From the NCBI RefSeq assembly GCF_900111005.1, contig NZ_FOFV01000005.1:310001-374000 (forward strand): DNA of 64,000 bases. The letters run 5' to 3'. Shown here in pieces: positions 19,709 to 27,468 of the stretch (position 1 is the stretch's first letter; every line of letters starts with the position of its first letter). Both the position numbers and the translations under genes were made by a program. The DNA is from Lentzea albida (GTDB lineage Bacteria; Actinomycetota; Actinomycetes; Mycobacteriales; Pseudonocardiaceae). Below the pieces are notes generated by a model. The model searched no databases and had not been told where the DNA came from. It saw nothing but the letters and a program-made list of their open reading frames with translations.

Positions 19709-19730
19709 AATAGTTTGACTTCCTACTATT
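19709..19730. promoter_or_regulatory. Inverted repeat upstream of icmF
   Basis: AATAGT (19709-19714) and ACTATT (19725-19730) form a dyad with a 10-base spacer right before the icmF start codon. AT-rich dyads are rare in this DNA, so a repressor or activator site is plausible. The candidate binder is unknown. The rest of 19731-19990 shows nothing clearly coding. Confidence 0.4.
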
Positions 19731-19990
19731 GGACGTGCAACCGAGGGTGGTCCAGGTCTCTGTATCGAGCAGGAAGGACCAGTCTCCCGGCGCCCGCCAC
19801 AGGTTCGCTCGCGGAGCGCTGCGCGCCGGTGGCGTGCGCGCATGGACGACGTCGACGACTGCTTCGAGAGCCACGACGTCCCGGCGCGGGCCGCGGCGGA
19901 GCGCGGGTTCAAGGCAGCGAAAGAGACACGCCGCCGCTCGTCACCGCGTCGCCCCGCTCAGGTCTCCAGCACCCCGCGCCCCCAACGGCT

Positions 19991-21241
19991 CTAGCGCGCC
20001 GTCGCGCCCCACTCGTGCGCCAGCGCCGCCGCCTCGCCCCGCGACCCGACGCCGAGCTTCTCCAGGATCTTCGCCACGTGGAACTTCACCGTCGACTCGC
20101 TGATGTGCAGCTCACCGGCGATGTCCCGGTTGCGCCGGCCGCGGGCCACCTGCCCCAGCACCTCCAGCTCCCGCGCGCCCAGCACGGTGAGCGGGTCCTC
20201 GCGCGGCGTCTCGGGCGGTCCCAGCGGCACCTCGATCGTCACGGTCGCGCCCCAGCCGGGGACGGCGTCCACCTCCACCTTGCCGCCGATCGGGCCGAGG
20301 CGTTCCGGGACGCGGCGCTGGTCGAGGCTGCCGCAGGACAGGGTGCCGGGGCCGTCGTCGCGCACGGTGGCGCGCAGCACCGCCCCGGCGATCTTCCAGC
20401 CGATGTGGACGCGGCTGACCCCGCCCTGGTCGTCGAGCATCGCGTGCACGGTCGCGCGGACCACGGCGGCGGCCGTGGAGGTGATCTCGGTCGGCACGAC
20501 CCGTTCCGCGCCCTCCTCGGCACCGGGGGTACCGAGGTCCAGCCGCACGTCGCGGCCTCGCAGGACTCGGCGCAGCGACTCGGCGAGCCGTTCGAACGCG
20601 TCGCCCGCGCGTTCCTCGGTCTGGGCGCGGTCCAGGTCCGCCCGCGCCCGCAGTTCGACCAGCGCGGTGACGGCCAGGTCGGCGGCGCGCGCACGGGCCA
20701 CCGAGTCCTCCACGGCCCGGTCGCGCAACGCGGTGAGCATCGAACTCAGAGAGGCGCCGTAGGCGTCACTCAGGTCGGAGATGGCCACGGCGCGGGCCGC
20801 CGCCGCTGCGCGCGACACGGCGAGAGTGGCGGGCACGGCCTCGTTGCGCAGGCCCTCCATGTGCGCGGTGACGACGTCCCACAGGGCCTTCGCGGAAGTC
20901 AGAACCTCTAACGGAATCGGCGTGTCGTCGGTCCTGAGCAGCACGAGCATCGCGCTCGGCGCGGAGACGGCGCTCATCAGCACCACCACGGGGACCTCAC
21001 CGCTCGCCAGGCGCGCCCGGCCCTGCCACGTCCCCTCCACCGGCACCTGGGACCGCAGGGCGGCGAGGTCGGTGATCGTGATCGACGGCGACTCGCCGCG
21101 GAACTTGAACGGCGCGAACGAGCAGTTCGACAGCTCGGCGATCGCCGCGTGCGGGATGTCCGGACCGAGCACCGCGGAGAGCTGCGGCAACGTCTCACTC
21201 AGCGGCGCCGAGATCACCTGGGCGGCCTTCTGCAGGTCCAT
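19991..21241 (-). CDS. LuxR regulator fused to a histidine-kinase-like ATPase domain
   Basis: A 416-residue protein. Residues 1-170 are a divergent sensory region (GAF-like by length). Residues about 155-210 form an alpha-helical stretch where a dimerisation domain would sit but no phospho-acceptor His motif is seen. Residues about 225-330 resemble HATPase_c (TVRDDGPGTL, then GWGATVTIEVPLG). Residues 345-410 are a LuxR helix-turn-helix (RELEVLGQVARGRRNRDIAG, STVKFHVAKILEKLGV). It thus joins a kinase-type nucleotide-binding domain directly to a DNA-binding domain. Targets are unknown; the flanking genes are icmF and a quinone reductase. Confidence 0.75.
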   Translation of the reverse strand: MDLQKAAQVISAPLSETLPQLSAVLGPDIPHAAIAELSNCSFAPFKFRGESPSITITDLAALRSQVPVEGTWQGRARLASGEVPVVVLMSAVSAPSAMLVLLRTDDTPIPLEVLTSAKALWDVVTAHMEGLRNEAVPATLAVSRAAAAARAVAISDLSDAYGASLSSMLTALRDRAVEDSVARARAADLAVTALVELRARADLDRAQTEERAGDAFERLAESLRRVLRGRDVRLDLGTPGAEEGAERVVPTEITSTAAAVVRATVHAMLDDQGGVSRVHIGWKIAGAVLRATVRDDGPGTLSCGSLDQRRVPERLGPIGGKVEVDAVPGWGATVTIEVPLGPPETPREDPLTVLGARELEVLGQVARGRRNRDIAGELHISESTVKFHVAKILEKLGVGSRGEAAALAHEWGATAR

Positions 21242-21341
21242 GAAGTCCAGCGTAGTCAGCTCCCCACCTCAGCCGGCTGGCCGAAAGGCCAGCCGGAACT
21301 AGCCGAAGTGCGGGACGTCCCGCCACCGAGCCGGCGCTAGA

Positions 21342-21355
21342 GTTGACATGTCAAC
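21342..21355. promoter_or_regulatory. Perfect 14-bp palindrome GTTGACATGTCAAC
   Basis: GTTGACATGTCAAC is its own reverse complement and lies 21 bases before the quinone-reductase start codon, in promoter position. It contains a consensus-like TTGACA, so a bound protein would block the polymerase. The binder may be encoded elsewhere. Confidence 0.6.
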
Positions 21356-21376
21356 CAAATGACGGAGGAGCCAGAC

Positions 21377-22282
21377 ATGAAGGCGATCACCTACACCGAG
21401 TTCGGCGGACCCGAAGTGCTGCGCCTGAGCGACGTCGAGGAGCCGCACGCCGGCCAGGGACAGGTCCGGTTGAAAGTCGTCGCCGCGGCGGTCAACCCGC
21501 TGGACCACAAGATCCGCAACGGCTGGATGCCGCACATGACGCCGCCGTTCCCGATCACGCCCGGCGCGGAGGTGGCGGGCATCGTCGACGAGGTCGGCGA
21601 GGGCGTCACCGGCGTCTCGGTCGGTGACGCGGTGCTGGGCTGGCCTGCCACCGGCGGGTACGCCGAGTACGCGCTGTCGAGCAACTTCGCCCTCAAGCCC
21701 GCCGACCTCGACTGGGACACCGCCGTCGCGCTACCGACGGCGGTCGAGACGTCGGTCCGCGTGCTCGACCTGCTGGAGGTCGGCGAGGGCGACACGCTGC
21801 TGATCCACGGCGCGGCGGGGGTCGTCGGCGCCGTCGGCGTCCAGCTCGCGGTGGCCAGGGGTGCCACGGTCATCGGCACCGCCTCCCCCGCCAACCACGA
21901 CTACCTGCGCTCGCTCGGCGCCACCCCCGTCGCGTACGGCGAGGGCCTCGCCGACCGGGTCCGCGCCGTCGCGCCGCAGGGCGTCAGCGCCGTGTACGAC
22001 GCGGCGGGCCAGGGCGACCTGCCGGTGTCGATCGAACTGGTCGGCGGCACCGGCCGGATCGTCACCATCGCCGACCCCGCGGCCGCTGACCTCGGCGTCA
22101 CGTTCTCCGGTGGTGGCGCCCCGTTCGGCTCGCGGCTCGGCGAATACGCGCAGCAGGTGGTCGACGGCAAGCTCACCGTGCGGGTCGCGCAGAGCCTGCC
22201 GCTGGCCGACGCGGCCGAGGCTCAGGAACTGGTCGCGACCGGGCACGCGGCGGGCAAGGTCGTGCTGCGTCCCTCGGAGTGA
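21377..22282 (+). CDS. Zinc-independent quinone oxidoreductase (MDR family)
   Basis: A 301-residue NADP(H)-dependent medium-chain reductase. It opens MKAITYTEFGGPEVLRLSDV, has the GroES-like domain (HKIRNGWMP... PGAEVAGIVDEVGEGV) and a Rossmann domain with GAAGVVGAVGVQLA. The structural zinc Cys cluster is absent, as in quinone reductases. It probably reduces quinones or enones. ATG 21377 was chosen over ATG 21359 because GGAGG (21364-21368) sits at proper distance. A palindromic operator lies upstream. The end overlaps the convergent degenerate synthase gene by 61 bases. Confidence 0.92.
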   Translation: MKAITYTEFGGPEVLRLSDVEEPHAGQGQVRLKVVAAAVNPLDHKIRNGWMPHMTPPFPITPGAEVAGIVDEVGEGVTGVSVGDAVLGWPATGGYAEYALSSNFALKPADLDWDTAVALPTAVETSVRVLDLLEVGEGDTLLIHGAAGVVGAVGVQLAVARGATVIGTASPANHDYLRSLGATPVAYGEGLADRVRAVAPQGVSAVYDAAGQGDLPVSIELVGGTGRIVTIADPAAADLGVTFSGGGAPFGSRLGEYAQQVVDGKLTVRVAQSLPLADAAEAQELVATGHAAGKVVLRPSE

Positions 22283-23130
22283 GGCTCCGCGCTCGCCTGG
22301 GCGGGCACGACCGGCGCGCGCCTGGCCGTCGTGATCTCCCCGGCGAGCCCGGTCAGCTCCTGCGCCGCCCCCGCCCTCGGACCGCACTGCCGCAGGTGGT
22401 TCAGGGCGCGGGCGAGCAGGAGGCCGGCCTGCTGCTCGCACCACTTCCGCCCGCCGGCGACGGTGATGCCGGCGACCATCGCGGCCACCACCGGGAGCGT
22501 GCGGCGGCCGGAGTGCGGCGCCAGGGCGTCGTCCACGTGCTTGCGCGCCATGCCGACGTCGTCGCCGAACTGCCGGAGGTGGCCCGCCTGGCTCGCGCTC
22601 GCCCCCGCCGCCAGCGCGCCGAGCTCGCACGCCGCCGCGGTGATCGAGCTGTGCTTGGCCGCCGCCACGCCGAGGTACTCGGACATGTCCGCGTCGTCGC
22701 GTTCGTCCATCCCGATCTCCTGGACGTAACCGTCCACAACGGACATCAGCGCCACGTTGAGGATCATCACCTCCGGCTTGGTGAGCCGGGCGAAGGCGAG
22801 CGAGAGCAGCGCGTCGGCCGCCGAGACGACCCGGTCCGCGCCGAACGCCTGCCGCGCGCTCCCGAGGACCGCGAGATCCGCGTGCAGCTGTTCGTGCAGG
22901 TGCGCGAACTCCATCGCGAGGGCGACGGGAGCCACGTCCGCGTCACCGAACGCCTCGGCGGACAGCAGCACGAGCGCGGCCGTCGAGAAGTCCTGGCGCG
23001 CGAGACCGTGTTCGACCACTTCGCGCGTTTCGCCCGGAAGCTCCTCGAGCGCGGCCCGCAGCAGCGGTTCGACGGCGGTGCGGGCGCGCTCCAGCACGTG
23101 CGGCCGTGCGACCAGGTCGGTGCTCGTCAT
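22222..23130 (-). CDS. Polyprenyl-synthetase-like protein with degraded active site
   Basis: A 302-residue all-helical protein whose pattern follows trans-isoprenyl diphosphate synthases. The region of the first Asp-rich motif reads AHLHEQLHADLA instead of DDxxD. The usual GDALLALAF segment reads ADALLSLAF. The KT pair is KH (VAAAKHSSIT). The second Asp motif FQxxDD is RKHVDD (near residue 200). The fold is probably kept but metal-diphosphate binding lost, so it may be a regulatory or lost-function paralogue. The ATG at 23130 has GAGAGGAAAG upstream. The last 35 residues are low-complexity and overlap the neighbouring gene. Confidence 0.6.
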   Translation of the reverse strand: MTSTDLVARPHVLERARTAVEPLLRAALEELPGETREVVEHGLARQDFSTAALVLLSAEAFGDADVAPVALAMEFAHLHEQLHADLAVLGSARQAFGADRVVSAADALLSLAFARLTKPEVMILNVALMSVVDGYVQEIGMDERDDADMSEYLGVAAAKHSSITAAACELGALAAGASASQAGHLRQFGDDVGMARKHVDDALAPHSGRRTLPVVAAMVAGITVAGGRKWCEQQAGLLLARALNHLRQCGPRAGAAQELTGLAGEITTARRAPVVPAQASAEPHSEGRSTTLPAACPVATSS

Positions 23131-23204
23131 GGGCTTTCCTCTCAGACCCCGGGAAAACGACGCTAAACCCGCTGGTCAGGCAACCCCGCCCGCTAGCCAC
23201 GGTC

Positions 23205-23254
23205 GTGTTCAACACAGGCACGATCCGGCGAGCCGGACTACGTTGATGTTGAAC
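23205..23254. promoter_or_regulatory. TGTTCAACA / TGTTGAAC motifs
   Basis: The 11-base palindrome GTGTTCAACAC (23205-23215) and TGTTGAAC (23247-23254) lie in the 178-base divergent region between the synthase-like gene and the aldo/keto reductase. GTTCAACA and TGTTGAAC are exact complements 32 bases apart. Possible operator pair; binder unknown. Confidence 0.35.
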
Positions 23255-23308
23255 GGGTTGTCGCCACCATCACCCGACCGTGATGGTCCTTTCCCTGAGA
23301 GGCTGACA

Positions 23309-24274
23309 GTGCGCTACACCAAGCTCGCCGGCATGGACGTCTCCGAGCTCTGTCTCGGCATGATGAGCTACGGCGATCCGAAACGGGGCAACCACTCGTG
23401 GTCCCTGCCCGAAGAGGAGTCCCGGCCCTTCATCAAGGCCGCGCTCGACGCCGGGATCAACTTCTTCGACACCGCGAACGTCTACTCCGACGGCTCGTCC
23501 GAGGAGATCACCGGCCGGGCGTTGAAGGACTTCGCGCGACGCGACGAGCTCGTCCTCGCCACCAAGGTCCACGGCCGCATGCACCAGGGCACCAACGGCG
23601 CCGGCCTGTCGCGCAAGGCGATCCTCGCCGAGATCGACAACTCGCTGCGCCGGCTCGGCACGGACCACGTGGACCTGTACCAGATCCACCGCTTCGACAG
23701 CACCGTCCCGCTGGAGGAGACGCTCGAAGCGCTGCACGACGTCGTGAAGTCCGGCAAGGCCCGCTACATCGGTGCGTCGTCCATGTACGCGTGGCAGTTC
23801 GCCAAGGCGTTGTACACGCAGGAGGCCAACGGCTGGACGAAGTTCGTGTCGATGCAGAACCACTACAACCTCCTCTACCGCGAGGAGGAGCGCGAGATGC
23901 TGCCGTTCTGCGCGGACCAGGGCGTCGCCGTGATCCCGTGGAGCCCGCTGGCGCGCGGCCGCCTCGTCCGCGACTGGGACGCCACGACCGCCCGCACCGA
24001 GACCGACGAGTTCGGGTCCACCCTGTACCTCGAGTCCGACCGCGCGATCGTCGAGCAGGTGGCCGCCGTGGCCTCCGCCCGCGGTGTCTCACGGGCCCAG
24101 GTCGCACTGGCCTGGTTGCGGCGCCACCCGGTCGTGACGGCCCCGATCATCGGCGTCACGAAGCCCGGTCAGCTCGACGACGCCCTGGCGGCGCTCGACT
24201 TCGAGCTCACCGACGACGAGGTGCGCCAGCTGGAGTCCGGCTACCAGCCGCACCGCATCGCCGGCCACTCCTGA
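23309..24274 (+). CDS. Aldo/keto reductase
   Basis: A 321-residue NADPH-dependent reductase of the AKR superfamily (TIM barrel). The catalytic tetrad is visible: Asp54 and Tyr59 in FFDTANVYSDG, Lys86 in LATKVHG and His127 in YQIHRF. The C-terminal cofactor segment is PIIGVTKPGQLDDA. It belongs near the AKR11/AKR12-like group acting on aldehydes, ketones or sugars; the substrate is unknown. Although the frame is open far upstream, GTG 23309 is chosen because it gives the canonical MRYTKLAGMDVSELCLG start and has GAGAGG upstream. Confidence 0.93.
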   Translation: MRYTKLAGMDVSELCLGMMSYGDPKRGNHSWSLPEEESRPFIKAALDAGINFFDTANVYSDGSSEEITGRALKDFARRDELVLATKVHGRMHQGTNGAGLSRKAILAEIDNSLRRLGTDHVDLYQIHRFDSTVPLEETLEALHDVVKSGKARYIGASSMYAWQFAKALYTQEANGWTKFVSMQNHYNLLYREEEREMLPFCADQGVAVIPWSPLARGRLVRDWDATTARTETDEFGSTLYLESDRAIVEQVAAVASARGVSRAQVALAWLRRHPVVTAPIIGVTKPGQLDDALAALDFELTDDEVRQLESGYQPHRIAGHS

Positions 24275-24289
24275 TTCGGCAAACGCGGA

Positions 24290-24295
24290 TATACA
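24290..24295 (+). promoter_or_regulatory. Leaderless -10 element
   Basis: TATACA ends nine bases before the GTG of the HTH-TOBE gene, with no ribosome site between, in the 30-base gap after the aldo/keto reductase. The regulator therefore appears to have its own promoter. Confidence 0.5.
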
Positions 24296-24304
24296 CTCCC
24301 GCTC

Positions 24305-24703
24305 GTGCCGAACTTGCGGATCAGCGAGGCCGCCGCGCTGCTCGGGGTCAGTGACGACACCCTGCGCCGGTGGATCGACCAGGGCCGCCTTGCGTCCGTC
24401 GTCCTCGACAACGGGCGCAAGGGCGTCAGCGGCACCGAGCTCGCCGCGTTCGCGCAGAAGATGACCGAGGTGGCCGAGCCCGGCGCGACGGTGGCGGCCT
24501 CCGCGCGCAACCGCATGAAGGGCATCGTCACGCGGGTCGTGAAGGACGGCGTCATGGCCCAGGTCGACATGCAGGCCGGGCCCTTCCGCGTCACGTCCCT
24601 GATGAGTCGTGAGTCCGCGGACGAGCTCGGCCTGGAGGTCGGCAGCGTCGCCGTGGCCTCGATCAAGTCGACGCACGTGGTCGTCGAGATCCCCGAGGCC
24701 TAG
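24305..24703 (+). CDS. HTH-TOBE (molbindin-type) regulator
   Basis: A 132-residue protein with an N-terminal MerR/excisionase helix-turn-helix (residues 3-45, LRISEAAALLGVSDDTLRRW) and a C-terminal TOBE/Mop domain (about 65-130, SARNRMKGIVTRVVKDGVMA, ending SIKSTHVVVEI). Mop domains bind molybdate or tungstate oxyanions, so this is probably a small molybdate-responsive regulator or store. No molybdate transporter is visible next to it. Its stop is 7 bases from that of the convergent acyl-CoA dehydrogenase. Confidence 0.88.
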   Translation: MPNLRISEAAALLGVSDDTLRRWIDQGRLASVVLDNGRKGVSGTELAAFAQKMTEVAEPGATVAASARNRMKGIVTRVVKDGVMAQVDMQAGPFRVTSLMSRESADELGLEVGSVAVASIKSTHVVVEIPEA

Positions 24704-24710
24704 AGAACTT

Positions 24711-25901
24711 CTAGACGAACGCGCTCTGCCCGGTGATCGCCTTGCCGACGATCAGCGTGTTCATCTCGCGCGTGCCTTCGAACGAGTAGATCGCCTCGGC
24801 GTCGGCGAAGAACCGGGCCACGTCGTACTCCAGCACGATCCCGTTGCCGCCGAAGATCTCCCGCGCCCAGGCGACGACCTCGCGCATGCGGGAGGTCACG
24901 AACGCCTTCGCGAGCGACGAGTGCTCGTCCTTGAAGATGCCCGCGTCCTGCAGCCGGGCGAGCTGCACGAGCATGCCCCACGACGCGGTGATGTTGCCGA
25001 GCGACTGCACCAGCTTGTCCTGCACCATCTGGAAACGGGCGATCGGGCGGCCGAACTGCTCGCGCTCCTTCGCGTAGGCCAGAGCCAGTTCGTAGGCGCC
25101 GATCATCACGCCGAGCGCCTGCCACGCGACACCGCCGCGGGTGGCGCGCAGGATCTCCGCGATGTCGCGGAACGAGTTGATGTTCTGCAGCCGGTTCGCC
25201 TCGGGCACGCGGACGTCGGTGAGGGTGATCTCGGCGTTCTCGACGATCCGGAACGCGATCTTGCCCTCGATCTTCTCGGCGACGAAGCCGGGCATGCCCT
25301 TCTCCACGACGAAACCCTTGACCTGGTCGTCGTCGAGGTCGCGCGCCCACACCACCACGTAGTCGGCGAAGGTGGCGTTGCCGATCCACTTCTTGGCGCC
25401 GTTGAGCACCCACGTGTCGCCCTCGCGCTTCGCGGTGGTGCGCATGCCGCCCGCCACGTCGGAGCCGCCCAGCGGCTCGGTCATCGCGAACGCGCCGATC
25501 TTGTCCATCGCGGCCATGGCGGGCAGCCAGCGGTCGCGCTGCTCCTGCGAGCCGCCCGAGTAGATCGAGTACATCGCGAGTCCGTTGTGGACGCCGAAGA
25601 AGGTCGCGACCGACGCGTCGGTGCGGGTCATCTCCATCGCGAGCATGCCGGTGAGCAGGTTGCTGACGGCGGCCGGGTGTTCGCCGTAGCCCTCGTACGA
25701 CAGGGCGGTGAGGCCGGCGCTCTTGAACTTGCCGATCAGCTCGTGCGGGAACTCGCCCCTGCCCCAGGCGTCGTTGACCATCGGCTTGATCTCGGTGGTC
25801 ATGAACTCGCGGGCGCCGAGCAGGATCTTGCGCTCCTCGTCGCTCAGCAGCGCCTCGTAGTCGTAGAAGTCGGCGGTCAGCTGGTCTTCCAGGCGGTCCA
25901 T
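24711..25901 (-). CDS. Acyl-CoA dehydrogenase (glutaryl-CoA dehydrogenase-like)
   Basis: A 396-residue FAD enzyme oxidising an acyl-CoA at the alpha-beta position. Landmarks are AFAMTEPLGGSDVAGGMRTT (FAD/substrate), KKWIGNATFADYVVVWARD, and the base Glu in IYSFEGTREMNTLIVG. Overall it resembles glutaryl-CoA dehydrogenase, but by eye the Arg that aids decarboxylation there (about Arg94 in the human enzyme) aligns with Ala in TDASVATFFGVHNG, so it may be a non-decarboxylating relative. It is the last gene of the five-gene operon starting at 29357, one base after the hydroxyacyl-CoA dehydrogenase. Confidence 0.9.
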   Translation of the reverse strand: MDRLEDQLTADFYDYEALLSDEERKILLGAREFMTTEIKPMVNDAWGRGEFPHELIGKFKSAGLTALSYEGYGEHPAAVSNLLTGMLAMEMTRTDASVATFFGVHNGLAMYSIYSGGSQEQRDRWLPAMAAMDKIGAFAMTEPLGGSDVAGGMRTTAKREGDTWVLNGAKKWIGNATFADYVVVWARDLDDDQVKGFVVEKGMPGFVAEKIEGKIAFRIVENAEITLTDVRVPEANRLQNINSFRDIAEILRATRGGVAWQALGVMIGAYELALAYAKEREQFGRPIARFQMVQDKLVQSLGNITASWGMLVQLARLQDAGIFKDEHSSLAKAFVTSRMREVVAWAREIFGGNGIVLEYDVARFFADAEAIYSFEGTREMNTLIVGKAITGQSAFV

Positions 25902-25902
25902 G

Positions 25903-26751
25903 TCAGTTCTCCTCCAATGCCGTCAGAACGGCGAGTTGCCTGCGGTCGCGCGTCTCGGCGAGAGCCGGGTACGTGGAGGAGCCGTAAGCGTCTTCCACGG
26001 CCTTGATGAGCCGTTCCGGATCTTGTGACGGGGTGCCCAGGTCCAAACCCCGCATCGACTTGCCGATGTGCTCGGCGAGGTGCCGGTAGCCGCCGGGGCC
26101 ACCGCCCAGGTGCGCGCCGAGGAACGGCCCGACCGTCGCCCAGCGGATGCCGAGCGAGTTCGTGACGACCGCGTCGAGGTCCTGCGGCGTGACGACGCCC
26201 TGCTCGACGAGGTAGGCGGCTTCGCGGGAGAGCGCGGCCTGCAGGCGGTTGCCGACGAAGCCGGGGATCTCCTTGCGCTCGACGACGGGCGTGCGGCCGA
26301 GCGAGCGGTAGAACTCGACGGCCTTCGTGACGGACTCCTCGCTCGTCTGCTCCCCCGGCACGACCTCGACCAGCGGGATCACGTGCGGCGGGTTGAACGG
26401 GTGTCCGATCAGGACGCGCGAGCCGTCGATGCCCTTAGTGAACGCGGTCGACGGGATCGCGGACGACGAGCTGAGCAGCAGGGCGTGCTCCGGTGCCTCC
26501 CGGACCAGCTCGGCGAACAGGGTCCTCTTGAACTCCAGGTCCTCCGGGCCGTTCTCCTGCACGAAGTCGGCGTCCCGCACGGCTTCGGCGACGCTGGCGG
26601 CGATCTCCACGCCGTCGGGGACCACCAGGTCGGGACGGGGGTCCACGACGCGCACGGTCAGGCCGTACCCGGCGAACAGGCGGGCCCACGACAGGCCGAT
26701 CACCCCTGCTCCGACGACAGCGACTGTCCTGGACCTGCTCTCGGGCTTCAT
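25903..26751 (-). CDS. 3-hydroxyacyl-CoA dehydrogenase family protein
   Basis: A 282-residue NAD-dependent dehydrogenase. The Rossmann motif is VAVVGAGVIGLSWARLFAGY, followed by the signature GHPFNPPHVIPLVEVVPG and PGFVGNRLQAALSREA. The single-domain size and the HPFNPP.. segment are shared by 3-hydroxybutyryl-CoA dehydrogenase and by carnitine 3-dehydrogenase, so the substrate may be a 3-hydroxyacyl-CoA or a free 3-hydroxy acid such as carnitine. It overlaps the upstream decarboxylase-like gene by 4 bases, so translation is coupled. Confidence 0.88.
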   Translation of the reverse strand: MKPESRSRTVAVVGAGVIGLSWARLFAGYGLTVRVVDPRPDLVVPDGVEIAASVAEAVRDADFVQENGPEDLEFKRTLFAELVREAPEHALLLSSSSAIPSTAFTKGIDGSRVLIGHPFNPPHVIPLVEVVPGEQTSEESVTKAVEFYRSLGRTPVVERKEIPGFVGNRLQAALSREAAYLVEQGVVTPQDLDAVVTNSLGIRWATVGPFLGAHLGGGPGGYRHLAEHIGKSMRGLDLGTPSQDPERLIKAVEDAYGSSTYPALAETRDRRQLAVLTALEEN

Positions 26752-27467
26752 GCTTCCTCCAAGTAGTTGTGAACCGGCTTGGCGGGAGCGAGCGTCAGGT
26801 CGGTGATGACGTGGCTGGCGGAGAGGACCTCCAGCACGGGGAGGTCGGCGAGCGGCGCGAGGACGTGCTGGAACAGCTGCAGGCGCGCGGGGCCGGTGTA
26901 GGCGGCCTTGACCACCACGTCGGTGATCTCCGTGCGCACGAGCTCCTGCACCCGCGGCGAACCGTCATAGTCTGGGATGGTCTTCAGCATGAAGGTTGGA
27001 ACCGTGATCTCCGCCTCAGCCTGACGGGTGTCCAGTTCGTACTGCTTGTAACCCATCGTGGCCGTCGCCACCCGAACGGTGCCGTAGTCGAGAGTGCCGA
27101 CCAGGGCGCCGTTGTCGGCGTAGAGCCTCGGCGAGCCCATGACCTTCGGGTAGGCGCTGACCTCGCGGCCGGACGCCGTGGCGGCGAAGCTGTCCAGGTA
27201 CATCGCGTGCAGGTACTCGCCGCGTTCACCGTCGAAGACGACCGGGATCGCCTGGCCCGCCTCGGTGTACGGGCCGTAGCCGGTGACGTCGTTCATCTTC
27301 ATGACCTCGAACCGGACGAGCGGCTCGTCGATCTCGAGCGGCGCGGGGACGACGGCCCGCAGCGCCTCGGGATCGGTGCGGTAGACGATGTTCAGGTACT
27401 CGCGGTCGAAGAACCGCGGTCGCACGGCGGGAAACGCGGGTGCGGTGAGGGGTGTGGTGCCCAGCAT
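26748..27467 (-). CDS. Acetoacetate decarboxylase family protein
   Basis: A 239-residue protein of the acetoacetate decarboxylase superfamily. The Schiff-base Lys is Lys108 in REVSAYPKVMGSPRLY, and Glu102 fits the conserved acid upstream. In the clostridial decarboxylase the next residue is a second Lys that lowers the catalytic pKa; here it is Val109, so the chemistry may be another Schiff-base reaction (aldol/retro-aldol or hydrolytic) rather than acetone formation. Its place inside an acyl-CoA operon suggests it acts on a beta-keto intermediate. Confidence 0.85.
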   Translation of the reverse strand: MLGTTPLTAPAFPAVRPRFFDREYLNIVYRTDPEALRAVVPAPLEIDEPLVRFEVMKMNDVTGYGPYTEAGQAIPVVFDGERGEYLHAMYLDSFAATASGREVSAYPKVMGSPRLYADNGALVGTLDYGTVRVATATMGYKQYELDTRQAEAEITVPTFMLKTIPDYDGSPRVQELVRTEITDVVVKAAYTGPARLQLFQHVLAPLADLPVLEVLSASHVITDLTLAPAKPVHNYLEEA

Positions 27468-27468
27468 G

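Noticed and set aside
19842..19994. A 50-codon frame (starting MDDVDDCFESHDVPARAAA) between icmF and the LuxR-type gene, sharing a CTAG stop overlap
   Set aside because: Acidic start then Arg-rich tail with no family pattern and no ribosome site; the CTAG overlap is also seen at 12822 and 15824 between real convergent genes, but that alone is weak support.
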